Shown: piece by piece, positions 8,265 to 16,490 of the stretch
Layout: each line of letters begins with the position of its first letter
How positions within the stretch are numbered: position 1 is the first letter of the stretch
NCBI GenBank assembly: GCA_001871815.1
Contig: MNVP01000085.1
Coordinates: 1-35,115, forward strand
DNA: 35,115 nucleotides
Reading direction: 5' to 3'
Source of the DNA: Candidatus Omnitrophica bacterium CG1_02_40_15
GTDB taxonomy: Bacteria > Omnitrophota > Gorgyraeia > Gorgyraeales > Gorgyraeaceae
The notes under the pieces: model-generated
Seen by the model: only the letters and a program-made list of their open reading frames with translations
Databases searched by the model: none
Told to the model about the DNA's origin: nothing
Made by a program: the position numbers and the translations under genes

Positions 8265-9415
8265 AGAGGGGACATTTTCCTGAGTTTTTCTACTATAGGC
8301 GGGATTTCAACCAGGCAATAATCTACATCCTCTTCTTGGTTCTCGTAGCCAAAAGAAAATCTCACAGATGCCTGGGCCATATCAGGAGGAACGCCCATTG
8401 CTTGTAACACATGCGATGGTTCAAGGGACCCCGAAGTGCAGGCAGAGCCTGTTGAAGCACATATTCCTTTCATATCAAAATTCAACACCATTGATTCGCC
8501 TTCTACATACCTGAAACTAATATTCAATGTGTTTGAAAGCCGATTCTCAGGGTGTCCGTTAAGATATATCTCTTTTAAACTTTTATTTAGCCCTTCCCAC
8601 ATTTTTTTTGTAAGCTTTTTTAAATGAGAGTCATTCTTTTTCATATCCCTATGAGCTATCTCAACAGCTTTTGCAAAACCAACAATGCCAGGGACATTCT
8701 CTGTGCCTGCCCTTTTATTTCTTTCGTGATGGCCGCCATGTTGAAAAGGAGTTATCTTCACGCCTTTTCTAAGATACAGGGCGCCTATGCCTTTTGGCCC
8801 ATAAACCTTATGGCCTGAAAAAGAACAAAGGTCAATCCCAAGCTCTTCCACATCTATCGGCAGTTTACCCAGGACCTGAACGCTATCTGTATGAAAATAT
8901 ATTTTATTTTCGGCCGCTATTTTAGCAATCTCTTTTATAGGCTGTATAGCGCCAGTCTCATTATTTGCAAACATAATAGATATAAGAACCGTATCCTTTC
9001 TTATGGCATCTTTTAATTTATTAAGGTCTACTATGCCCTGCTTATCTACAGGGAGATATGTGACATCAAAGCCTAATTCTTTTTCTATAAATCTGCATGG
9101 CTCTAAAATTGCCAGATGTTCTATGCTGGATGTTATTACATGCCTTCCTTTATTTAGATTCGCCATTGCAATGCCTTTTATGGCAAAATTATTTGCTTCT
9201 GTGCCGCCCGAAGTAAATATAATATCAGTGGCCTCTGTGCCTAGCGCATCCCCTATCACTTCTCTTGCCTCATCTATTGCATGCCTCGCTTTCTGGCCCA
9301 TGGAATACACGCTTGAGGCATTTCCATAATCTTGTGTAAAATACGGCATCATTGCTTCTAATACTTCTTTGCGAACAGGTGTCGTGGCATTATGGTCAAG
9401 ATATATTTGTTTCAT
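8258..9415 (-). CDS. Cysteine desulfurase (NifS/IscS family)
   Basis: 'IYLDHNATTPVRKEVLEAMMPY', 'CSFSGHKVYGPKGIGALYLRKG', 'CASTGSACTSGSLEPSHVL'. Confidence 0.95.
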   Translation of the reverse strand: MKQIYLDHNATTPVRKEVLEAMMPYFTQDYGNASSVYSMGQKARHAIDEAREVIGDALGTEATDIIFTSGGTEANNFAIKGIAMANLNKGRHVITSSIEHLAILEPCRFIEKELGFDVTYLPVDKQGIVDLNKLKDAIRKDTVLISIMFANNETGAIQPIKEIAKIAAENKIYFHTDSVQVLGKLPIDVEELGIDLCSFSGHKVYGPKGIGALYLRKGVKITPFQHGGHHERNKRAGTENVPGIVGFAKAVEIAHRDMKKNDSHLKKLTKKMWEGLNKSLKEIYLNGHPENRLSNTLNISFRYVEGESMVLNFDMKGICASTGSACTSGSLEPSHVLQAMGVPPDMAQASVRFSFGYENQEEDVDYCLVEIPPIVEKLRKMSPLC

Positions 9416-9430
9416 ATTTTGCTCCTCCTT

Positions 9431-10963
9431 CTATCCGATTCGAGGGAACAACGGCGTTCCCTTGTTAATCTTCGTGCCTGGTTTCAATAAACCCCATTTT
9501 AAATCGCTGAAATTCCTCTTTTCTGTATTCTCAAGGCCAAGCTGCCCTGCTATCTTAACGGATGTATCCGGCATGAACGGCATCAATGCTACTGACACCA
9601 TCCTCAAGATTTCGCAAAGGTCGTACATCATATCTTTTAAATCATCCTGCTTATCTTCCTTTGATAGTTTCCACGGCGCTTTCTGCTCTATGAATTTATT
9701 TGCCATATTTATTAGGTCCCATATGCTGTTTAGGCCATAGCTGAAATCTATGCTATCCATGCCTTTTTTGATTTCAGAATCAAGGCCGCAAGCTTTATCA
9801 ATAAGCGCCTTAGTAATTTCGCCGGAATACTTTAAATCCCTTCTTTTAGGCACAAACCCAGCGAAATATTTTTCTACCATTGTCAAAGTCCTGTGCAAAA
9901 GATTGCCCAGGTCATTTGCGAGATCGCTATTAATCCTAGCGATCAGCGCTTCTTCTGAAAACGACCCATCTACGCCAAACTGCGCCTCTTTTAGAAGGAA
10001 GAATCTATAAGCATCCACGCCGAACATGGAAACCATATCTCTAGGGTCTACAACATTGCCTTTTGACTTGGACATCTTGTCTCCACCCACCTTCCACCAT
10101 CCATGGGCAAACACTGTCATGGGCGGCTCCAGGCCTATTGCATGAAGCATTATGGGCCAGTAAACAGTATGCGGCCTAAGAATATCTTTACCTATCATAT
10201 GCATATCAGCTGGCCAGAATTTTTTAAATTTTCCAGGATTATCTTTATAACCGCAAACGCTTATATAATTTATCAGGGCGTCAAACCATACATATGTAAC
10301 ATGATCTTTGCTGAACGGGATATCAATGCCCCATGAAAGCCTTGAGGCCGGCCTGGATATGCACAGATCGTTCAAAGGATTTTTAAGAAAACTCAGCATC
10401 TCGTTTTTCCTTATAGCAGGTTTTATAAAATCCTCATGCGAATTTATATAATCTATAAGCCAGTTCTGGTACTTGGAAAGCCTGAAAAAGAAATTCTTTT
10501 CTTTTATCTCTTCTACCTTGCGCTTGCAATCAGGGCATAGATCATCTGCTAACTGGGCCTTTGTCCAGAAACTTTCGCATGGCGTGCAATACCAGCCGCT
10601 GTATTCGCCTCCATAAAGATCCCCCTTTTTGTAAAGTATATTAAGGATATCCTTTACTACATCTTCGTGCCTTTTTTCCGTAGTGCGGATAAAATCATCA
10701 TAGGATATATCCAATCTTTTCCAGAGGTCTTTAAATATAGGCACAACGCTGTCCACAAATGCCTTGGGCTCCATGGCTTTTGATTCAGCTACATCTTTTA
10801 TCTTCTGGCCATGCTCATCAGTGCCTGTAGTAAATAAAACTTCATAGCCCATAAGCCGTTTATATCTTGCAAGGGTATCGCAGGCTATGTTTGTATAAGA
10901 ATGCCCTATGTGAGGCGTGCTATTTACATAATATAATGGCGTAGTAATGTAAAATTTATCCAT
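9431..10963 (-). CDS. metG: Methionyl-tRNA synthetase
   Basis: 'YYVNSTPHIGHSYTNIACDTLARYKRL', KMSKS motif 'GDKMSKSKGNVVDP'. Confidence 0.96.
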   Translation of the reverse strand: MDKFYITTPLYYVNSTPHIGHSYTNIACDTLARYKRLMGYEVLFTTGTDEHGQKIKDVAESKAMEPKAFVDSVVPIFKDLWKRLDISYDDFIRTTEKRHEDVVKDILNILYKKGDLYGGEYSGWYCTPCESFWTKAQLADDLCPDCKRKVEEIKEKNFFFRLSKYQNWLIDYINSHEDFIKPAIRKNEMLSFLKNPLNDLCISRPASRLSWGIDIPFSKDHVTYVWFDALINYISVCGYKDNPGKFKKFWPADMHMIGKDILRPHTVYWPIMLHAIGLEPPMTVFAHGWWKVGGDKMSKSKGNVVDPRDMVSMFGVDAYRFFLLKEAQFGVDGSFSEEALIARINSDLANDLGNLLHRTLTMVEKYFAGFVPKRRDLKYSGEITKALIDKACGLDSEIKKGMDSIDFSYGLNSIWDLINMANKFIEQKAPWKLSKEDKQDDLKDMMYDLCEILRMVSVALMPFMPDTSVKIAGQLGLENTEKRNFSDLKWGLLKPGTKINKGTPLFPRIG

Positions 10964-10971
10964 TTCTTTGG

Positions 10972-11019
10972 CAAGACCAGGTCTTGGTCACAGTTTACTG
11001 TGCTCAAGACCTGGTCTTG
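10972..11019. repeat. Nested palindrome between metG and the PSP1 gene
   Basis: caagaccaggtcttg-gtcacagtttactgtgct-caagacctggtcttg: each 15-mer is itself near-palindromic and the two are exact reverse complements; the spacer contains cacagt/actgtg. Confidence 0.9.
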
Positions 11020-11022
11020 ATC

Positions 11023-11808
11023 TCACTTGTTGTAATCTAGTTCTATATGTTTTCCTTCTTCTAATTCAATGGTAACCTTTCGCTTCAATGCATTTACGCT
11101 TATGACCTTGCCTTTGCCTTCAGGTAAAGTTATTTTTTCGCCTTCTCTCGGCAGGCCTTTCAAATATTTCTTATAATTTTCATATTCGTAAGAGAGGCAG
11201 CACATGAGCCTGCCGCATACGCCAGAAATCTTAGTGGGGTTCAGAGACAGATTCTGTTCCTTTGCCATTCTGATGGTCACTGCGTCAAAACCTTTCAAAA
11301 AACTGGCGCAGCAGAGAGGCCTTCCGCAATGCCCGAATCCCCCAAGCATCCTTGCCTCGTCTCTCACGCCTATTTGTTTCAGCTCTATCCTGACTTTGAA
11401 GATATGCGCAAGGTCTTTTACCAGCTCCCTGAAATCAACCCTGTCCTCAGAAATGAAATAAAAAATAAGCTTTGTTCCATCAAATGAATACTCGGCGTCG
11501 ATAAGTTTCATATCCAGCTTCCGTTCCTGTATTTTTTTAACGCATATCTGGAACGCGTCTTTAGTGCGCTTTTTATTTCCCATTATCTGATTTATATCTT
11601 CCTGAGTAGCGACGCGTATAATCTTTTTTAAAGGCTTCTTAAGCTCTTCATCGGGAACCTTTTCAGGCATACTTATAACCTGCGCATAGTCCTGGCCTCT
11701 TTCAGCGTCTATTATCACATAATCGCCTACCTTGGCTTCCAGGCCATTCGCATCATACAAGGCTATATTGCCTGATTCCCTTATCCTCAATTCTATAATT
11801 CCATGCAT
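11023..11808 (-). CDS. PSP1 domain protein (RicT/YaaT-like)
   Basis: 'GGFGHCGRPLCCASFLKGFDAVTIRMAKEQNLSLNPTKISGVCGRLMCCLSYE'; likely start MHGIIELRI. Confidence 0.92.
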   Translation of the reverse strand: MHGIIELRIRESGNIALYDANGLEAKVGDYVIIDAERGQDYAQVISMPEKVPDEELKKPLKKIIRVATQEDINQIMGNKKRTKDAFQICVKKIQERKLDMKLIDAEYSFDGTKLIFYFISEDRVDFRELVKDLAHIFKVRIELKQIGVRDEARMLGGFGHCGRPLCCASFLKGFDAVTIRMAKEQNLSLNPTKISGVCGRLMCCLSYEYENYKKYLKGLPREGEKITLPEGKGKVISVNALKRKVTIELEEGKHIELDYNK

Positions 11809-11839
11809 ATCTATTGCCTTTCTAACTGAAACCACCAAT

Positions 11840-11945
11840 GCATTTTAACATATCGAGAGTGGTTTCAGTTACCCCGAGCAAGCGAAGCGCGTCGAGGGGT
11901 TACCCTTCGACTACGCTCAGGGTAAATGCGCCATATGTTAAAGTG
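11840..11945. repeat. Composite palindrome spanning the PSP1-gene 5' side and the holB stop
   Basis: gcattttaacatat ... atatgttaaagtgc outer stem enclosing gttacccc-GAGC...GTCGA-ggggttac and ttaccc-TTCGAC-tac-GCTCA-gggtaa hairpins. Confidence 0.8.
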
Positions 11946-12921
11946 CAATTGTGGGCGCATTTAACTCAAGCGCCATATTGAAAAGCGCCATCTTTGGGTT
12001 TATATTTCTCCTTACATAATTTATAGTATTCATGACACTGGAGATATCCCTCCCTAGCTTATCTGCGGAAAACCTGGCAGAATAAGAAAATATCTCCTCC
12101 ATCCTGTCCACATTCAGAAAAAGGGCTTCCTCTTCTGTAAATTTTGCCACAAGTAAATCCCTGTACCAGAATAAAAGCATCTGGAGAGATTCTTCCATGT
12201 CAGAGTATTTTTTATCATCGCAAACTTCTTCCCTAAAGATGGCCCTCTTTCTGAAGAAAAAATCATTCAACATTCTGTCCCTTTCTCTGATCCTATCCTT
12301 ATCTTTAAAGGCTATGGCCCTGCCATGGCTTCCAAGCGCCATATGCGAAAATAAGACAGCTTCACTTTCATTAAAACCATGCCTTTTAATGAGAAGCTCC
12401 TGAATCTGAGCCTGCCCTAAAAGATTGAATTTCACTGCCTTACACCTGGAAATAACAGTCGGCAAAATTCCGGAAACGGCCGAAGTAGTCAATATAAATA
12501 CCTGGTTTTCGCGAGGCTCTTCCAGAATCTTTAAAAGGGCATTCTGGGATTCTTCATTCATGTCCTCTGCTTCAGTTATTATAAAAATCTTTTTCCTGGC
12601 TTCATACGGTTTCAGGCTCGCCTGATAAATTATATCCCTTATTCTATCTATCTTAATGAAACTGGATTCTTTTTCTTTCTGGATAACAAAGAGATCCGGA
12701 TGGTTCAAAGATTTTATTTTTCTGCACGAAATACATTCTTCGCACGCATCCAACCCTTTCTTTTCGCAATTAATAGCCTTGGCAAATTCTATGCTTACAG
12801 CCTGTTTTCCAACGCCCATGGGGCCGACAAAAAGATATGAACCATTAACCTCATCTTTTCTTATCATGCCCTGCAATAATCTTATTGCCCTGTCTTGGCC
12901 TACAATATTTTTTAATGACAT
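11938..12921 (-). CDS. holB: DNA polymerase III delta prime subunit
   Basis: 'IVGQDRAIRLLQGMIRKDEVNGSYLFVGPMGVGKQ', 'CEECISCRKIKSLNHPDLFVI', 'NALLKILEEPRENQVFILTT'. Confidence 0.93.
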   Translation of the reverse strand: MSLKNIVGQDRAIRLLQGMIRKDEVNGSYLFVGPMGVGKQAVSIEFAKAINCEKKGLDACEECISCRKIKSLNHPDLFVIQKEKESSFIKIDRIRDIIYQASLKPYEARKKIFIITEAEDMNEESQNALLKILEEPRENQVFILTTSAVSGILPTVISRCKAVKFNLLGQAQIQELLIKRHGFNESEAVLFSHMALGSHGRAIAFKDKDRIRERDRMLNDFFFRKRAIFREEVCDDKKYSDMEESLQMLLFWYRDLLVAKFTEEEALFLNVDRMEEIFSYSARFSADKLGRDISSVMNTINYVRRNINPKMALFNMALELNAPTIAL

Positions 12922-13532
12922 ATTTTTAAAGCAGCTTTTCTTATTTCTTTTTGTACCTGTCCTATTTCGCCGGTTGAAGACAAAACTTTTACTCTTTTGG
13001 GCTCTTTTTTTGCAATAGAAAGATAACCGTTTCTTACCTTATTGTGATAGAGAATTGATTTGCGCTCCATCCTGTCTTTGGACCTGCCAGCCCTTAAAAG
13101 CCCTTGCTTGGCGTCTATATCAAGTAAAAAGGTTATGTCAGGCTTCAAGCCTTTTGTAACAATGCTTGTTATGTTATCTATAACCTTCAGATCCATACCT
13201 CCGGCATATCCCTGGTAAGCAAGAGTGGCGTCGGTAAATCTATCGCATATGACAATCTTCTTTTGTCCAAGGCTAGGCAAAATCTTTTGTTTTACTATCT
13301 GCGCTCTGGCTGCCATATATAAGAGCATCTCACAGCCTACATCCATGCCTTTATTCTTTGGGTCCAATAGGATATTGCGTATCTTTTCGTTGATCAGAGT
13401 GCCGCCTGGTTCGCGCGTATGTAAAACTTTAAAGCCCTTTTTACGCAAAAACCCGCACAACAGTTTAGAATGCGTTGTCTTTCCGCTTCCTTCCGGGCCT
13501 TCGAATGTTATGAATAATCCGCGTTTTAGCAT
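12912..13532 (-). CDS. tmk: Thymidylate kinase
   Basis: 'LFITFEGPEGSGKTTHSKLL', 'HTREPGGTLINEKIRN', 'DRFTDATLAYQGY'; start refined to MLKRGLF. Confidence 0.95.
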   Translation of the reverse strand: MLKRGLFITFEGPEGSGKTTHSKLLCGFLRKKGFKVLHTREPGGTLINEKIRNILLDPKNKGMDVGCEMLLYMAARAQIVKQKILPSLGQKKIVICDRFTDATLAYQGYAGGMDLKVIDNITSIVTKGLKPDITFLLDIDAKQGLLRAGRSKDRMERKSILYHNKVRNGYLSIAKKEPKRVKVLSSTGEIGQVQKEIRKAALKICH

Positions 13533-13580
13533 AATATCTGATTTTGTGCTGGGGCCATTCGGCACAGAGATGGTTTCGCC

Positions 13581-13662
13581 GTGCGCTACGGTTTACGGTT
13601 CGTTTTTTATACTGTAGGTAGCCTTGACAGTATAAAAAACTTCGCCGTAACCCCTTGCGCAC
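13581..13662. repeat. 82-bp imperfect palindrome in the tmk/cysS gap
   Basis: gtgcgc-tacggt-ttacgg-ttcg-ttttttatactgt ... acagtataaaaaa-cttcg-ccgtaa-cccctt-gcgcac. Confidence 0.85.
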
Positions 13663-13725
13663 CTATATTTAAAGAATCCATTATGCCGAAACCTCTCAAA
13701 TGTGCCTCAGGCCCCAGCGCAAAGC

Positions 13726-15132
13726 CTATCTCCTTCTCCATGTTGTTCCATTTTTTGTATCTTCTAAGATAATCCCTTTTTCTTCTAATTCTTTTCTGAT
13801 CCTGTCAGCCTCTTTAAAATCTCTATTTTTCCTAGCCATATTTCTTGAATTAATCATATTTTCTATTTCTACTTCCTTCGACGAATCTATGCCGCTAACC
13901 TTTTGCTCAAACAAACCAAACACATTGCCCAACTCCATCAAAACATCTTTTGCATTATTTAAATCTATTTCTGTAAAATTTTTGTTAATATACGTAACTA
14001 AATCGAACAGCGCTGCAAGCGCTTCGGGCATATTAAAATTATCATCCATTGCTTCTTCAAATTTTTTGCGAAATTCTCCTATTTCTTTTTTATTTGTCTC
14101 TTTTAACTTTTCACCTTTAACCTTAAACCTTAAACCATCTATTTTCTGTAAAAGTATACTAAACCTCTCCCACGCCTTTTTTACCTCATCCATCTTTTCC
14201 CACGAAAAATCAACTGGATGCGAATAGTGCGTTTGCAAAAATAATATTTTAAGGGCATCGGCAGGATATTTTGCCAAAATATCCTCAATAGCAATAAAAT
14301 TCCCCAGACTTTTGGCCATCTTTTCTTTATTAATAGTCAAAAGGCCGTTATGTATCCAATAACGGGCAAATTTCTTTCCTGCGCCTTCTGACTGGGCTAC
14401 CTCATTTTCGTGATGCGGAAAAACAAGGTCTATCCCGCCTCCATGTATGTCAAATTCATCCCCTAAAATATCAGAGCTCATAACAGAACATTCTATATGC
14501 CAGCCAGGCCTGCCATTTCCCCAAGGGCTAGGCCATGAGGGTTCATCTGGTTTTACTGATTTCCATAAAGCAAAATCTAGAGGGTCAATTTTATTTTCTC
14601 CCTGGATAACCCTTGCGCCTGATCCCAGCATTTCAAAACTTTGATTGGACAATTTCCCATAACCATTGGCTTTCCGCACATTAAAATATACATCGCCGGC
14701 CGATGCATAAGCCACTCCGGCCTGTATCAATATTTTTATAAAATTTTCCATCTCCTCTATATATTCTGTGGCCTTTGGCTCTTTATCAGGCTGCATAATG
14801 CCAAGCTTTTCCATGTATTCATGATAAATTTTAAGATATTTATCTGAAATATCCTTTACTGCGATATTTAAATCTTCCCCTTTAAATTCCTCTTTTGCCT
14901 TATTGATTATTTTATCGTCAACATCTGTAACATTTCTGACAAACTTAACTTTATAATCTTTATATATAAAATAACGGCGGATAACATCGAATGCGTAAGC
15001 GCTCCTTGCATGGCCTATATGAGGCGCATCATAAACAGTAGGCCCGCATACATATATCCCAACATTGCCTTCTTTTAGAGGCTTAAATTCTTCTTTTTTT
15101 CTTGTAAGGGTATTGTATATTTTTAAGCTCAT
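13726..15132 (-). CDS. cysS: Cysteinyl-tRNA synthetase, containing a heptamer-repeat-encoded segment
   Basis: 'VYVCGPTVYD'-like 'IYVCGPTVYDAPHIGHARSAYAFDVIRRY', 'WHIECSVMSSDILGDEFDIHGGGIDLVFPHHENE', 'KMAKSLGNF'. Confidence 0.96.
   Translation of the reverse strand: MSLKIYNTLTRKKEEFKPLKEGNVGIYVCGPTVYDAPHIGHARSAYAFDVIRRYFIYKDYKVKFVRNVTDVDDKIINKAKEEFKGEDLNIAVKDISDKYLKIYHEYMEKLGIMQPDKEPKATEYIEEMENFIKILIQAGVAYASAGDVYFNVRKANGYGKLSNQSFEMLGSGARVIQGENKIDPLDFALWKSVKPDEPSWPSPWGNGRPGWHIECSVMSSDILGDEFDIHGGGIDLVFPHHENEVAQSEGAGKKFARYWIHNGLLTINKEKMAKSLGNFIAIEDILAKYPADALKILFLQTHYSHPVDFSWEKMDEVKKAWERFSILLQKIDGLRFKVKGEKLKETNKKEIGEFRKKFEEAMDDNFNMPEALAALFDLVTYINKNFTEIDLNNAKDVLMELGNVFGLFEQKVSGIDSSKEVEIENMINSRNMARKNRDFKEADRIRKELEEKGIILEDTKNGTTWRRR
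14102..14136. repeat. GGTTTAA-type heptamer array (H4), five units, inside cysS
   Basis: Reverse complement: GGTTTAA GGTTTAA GGTTAAA GGTGAAA AGTTAAA (35 nt, 5x7); encodes LRFKVKGEKLK. Confidence 0.8.
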
Positions 15133-15599
15133 GCTGTTAAACACGCAATCGCGTATGCCGCAAGCGCTTCGCCTCTTCCGATTGCTCCAATGCCTTCCTG
15201 CGTTGTAGCCTTTACGCTTACGCTATCCATAGCTATGCCTAGCGTTGCTGATATTTCTCTTCTCATTCTGTCTTTGAAAGGCGCTATCTTCGGCTCTTCC
15301 AGTATAATCACAGAATCCACGTATTCCACCTTGAAGCCTTTTTTCTGTATCTTTTTTGAAACCTCTTTTAAAAGTTCTGCGCTGGATATATTCAGGTACC
15401 TGTCATCATTCACTGGAAATTGATGGCCTATATCATCCATGCCTCCTGCCCCTAAAATCGCATCGCATATTGCATGAAGAAGCGCATCTCCGTCAGAATG
15501 GCCTTCCAGGCCTTTTATATGAGGGATTTCAACGCCTCCCAGCATAAGAGGTTTTCCTTCTACGAACCTGTGAATGTCATAACCAATGCCAACTCGCAT
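15129..15599 (-). CDS. ispF: 2-C-methyl-D-erythritol 2,4-cyclodiphosphate synthase
   Basis: 'MRVGIGYDIHRFVEGKPLMLGGVEIP', 'GLEGHSDGDALLHAICDAILGA', 'ATTQEGIGAIGRGEALAAYA'. Confidence 0.96.
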   Translation of the reverse strand: MRVGIGYDIHRFVEGKPLMLGGVEIPHIKGLEGHSDGDALLHAICDAILGAGGMDDIGHQFPVNDDRYLNISSAELLKEVSKKIQKKGFKVEYVDSVIILEEPKIAPFKDRMRREISATLGIAMDSVSVKATTQEGIGAIGRGEALAAYAIACLTA

Positions 15600-15624
15600 A
15601 TGTACCTCCACTAGAACAGCATGT

Positions 15625-15713
15625 TATAGCGAATAGCGTATAGCGGATAGCGGATAGGTCTTTTTGCATGGAATTTTTTCTATACGCTATCCGCTCTACG
15701 CTAAACGCTATAA
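15625..15713. repeat. TAGCGNN heptamer inverted element (H1c), ispF/ispD gap
   Basis: tagcgaa tagcgta tagcgga tagcgga taggtctttttgcatggaatttttt ctatacgctatccgctctacgctaaacgcta; supplies the ispD stop. Confidence 0.88.
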
Positions 15714-16405
15714 CACTTATTTCTTCTTTTTTCAATAAGTATCTTTGCTAACTCTAAATCTTCTCTTGTCGTAATTTTTATATTGCTGTAAGAACCCATT
15801 ACAATCTTTGGTTTCACCCCGATTCTTTCTACAAGGCTAGAATCATCTGTTGCAATAATTTTTTTCTTCCTGGCAATTTTATACGCCTTTTCTATCAGAT
15901 CCTTTTTGAAAACCTGAGGCGTCTGAGCTTCCCAAAAATATTTCCTTAAAGGGGTATTTTTGATAAAACCATCTTTGCCTACAAATTTCAAAGTAGGCTT
16001 CACAGGAACAGCTGCTACCGCAGCCCTGAACATGGACGCCTCTCTTAATAACGTTTCGATAAGTTCATTTGTAATAAAAGGCCTTATGCCGTCATGGATT
16101 AAAACATAATCTATATTTCCTGAAACAGCCCTTAGCGCGTTGTAAACAGAATCGCTGCGTTCCTTGCCTCCGATCACAAGCCTTGCCTTTTTAATATTAT
16201 ACTTCTCGATTATTTCTTTCCGGGCTTTATTTAATTTATCTTTTCCTACGCTGACCCATATCTCGGCTATATCTTTGTTTTTGGAAAGCGCTATTAAGGT
16301 GCGAGCAAGTATGGGTTTATCGCCAAGAGTTATGTAAGGTTTTTGTATCCTTGATCTTAATCTGGCGCCTGTACCTGCGCTCGGGACAATAGCTGCTACT
16401 CTCAT
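15701..16405 (-). CDS. ispD: 2-C-methyl-D-erythritol 4-phosphate cytidylyltransferase
   Basis: 'AAIVPSAGTGARLRSRIQKPYITLGDKPIL', 'VLIHDGIRPFI', 'EAQTPQVFKKDLIEKAYK'. Confidence 0.95.
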   Translation of the reverse strand: MRVAAIVPSAGTGARLRSRIQKPYITLGDKPILARTLIALSKNKDIAEIWVSVGKDKLNKARKEIIEKYNIKKARLVIGGKERSDSVYNALRAVSGNIDYVLIHDGIRPFITNELIETLLREASMFRAAVAAVPVKPTLKFVGKDGFIKNTPLRKYFWEAQTPQVFKKDLIEKAYKIARKKKIIATDDSSLVERIGVKPKIVMGSYSNIKITTREDLELAKILIEKRRNKCYSV

Positions 16406-16414
16406 AAATTCAAA

Positions 16415-16475
16415 AAGCTATAAGCCGTAAGCTATAAGTTTTAAGCTTAAAACTTATAGCTTATAACTTAAAGCT
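16415..16475. repeat. AAGCNNN heptamer inverted element (H2a), ispD / PIN-TRAM gap
   Basis: aagctat aagccgt aagctat aagtttt aagctta ...; contains a perfect 34-bp palindrome at 16429-16462. Confidence 0.88.
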
Positions 16476-16490
16476 AAATTTTTTGACTTT

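Noticed and set aside
13465-13662. 65-aa minus-strand ORF overlapping the tmk start and the cysS/tmk palindrome
   Set aside because: Largely encoded by the palindrome and an out-of-frame part of tmk; no domain.
13581-13662. tRNA or other known RNA gene in the palindromic gaps
   Set aside because: No cloverleaf, anticodon arm or T-loop consensus found by eye; a tRNAscan-SE/Infernal run would settle it.
13607-13741. Possible 44-aa small ORF MEKEIGFALGPEAHLRGFGIMDSLNIGAQGVTAKFFILSRLPTV overlapping the cysS stop
   Set aside because: No convincing SD or homology; ends inside the palindrome. Could be a degraded gene, but the evidence is too weak to call.
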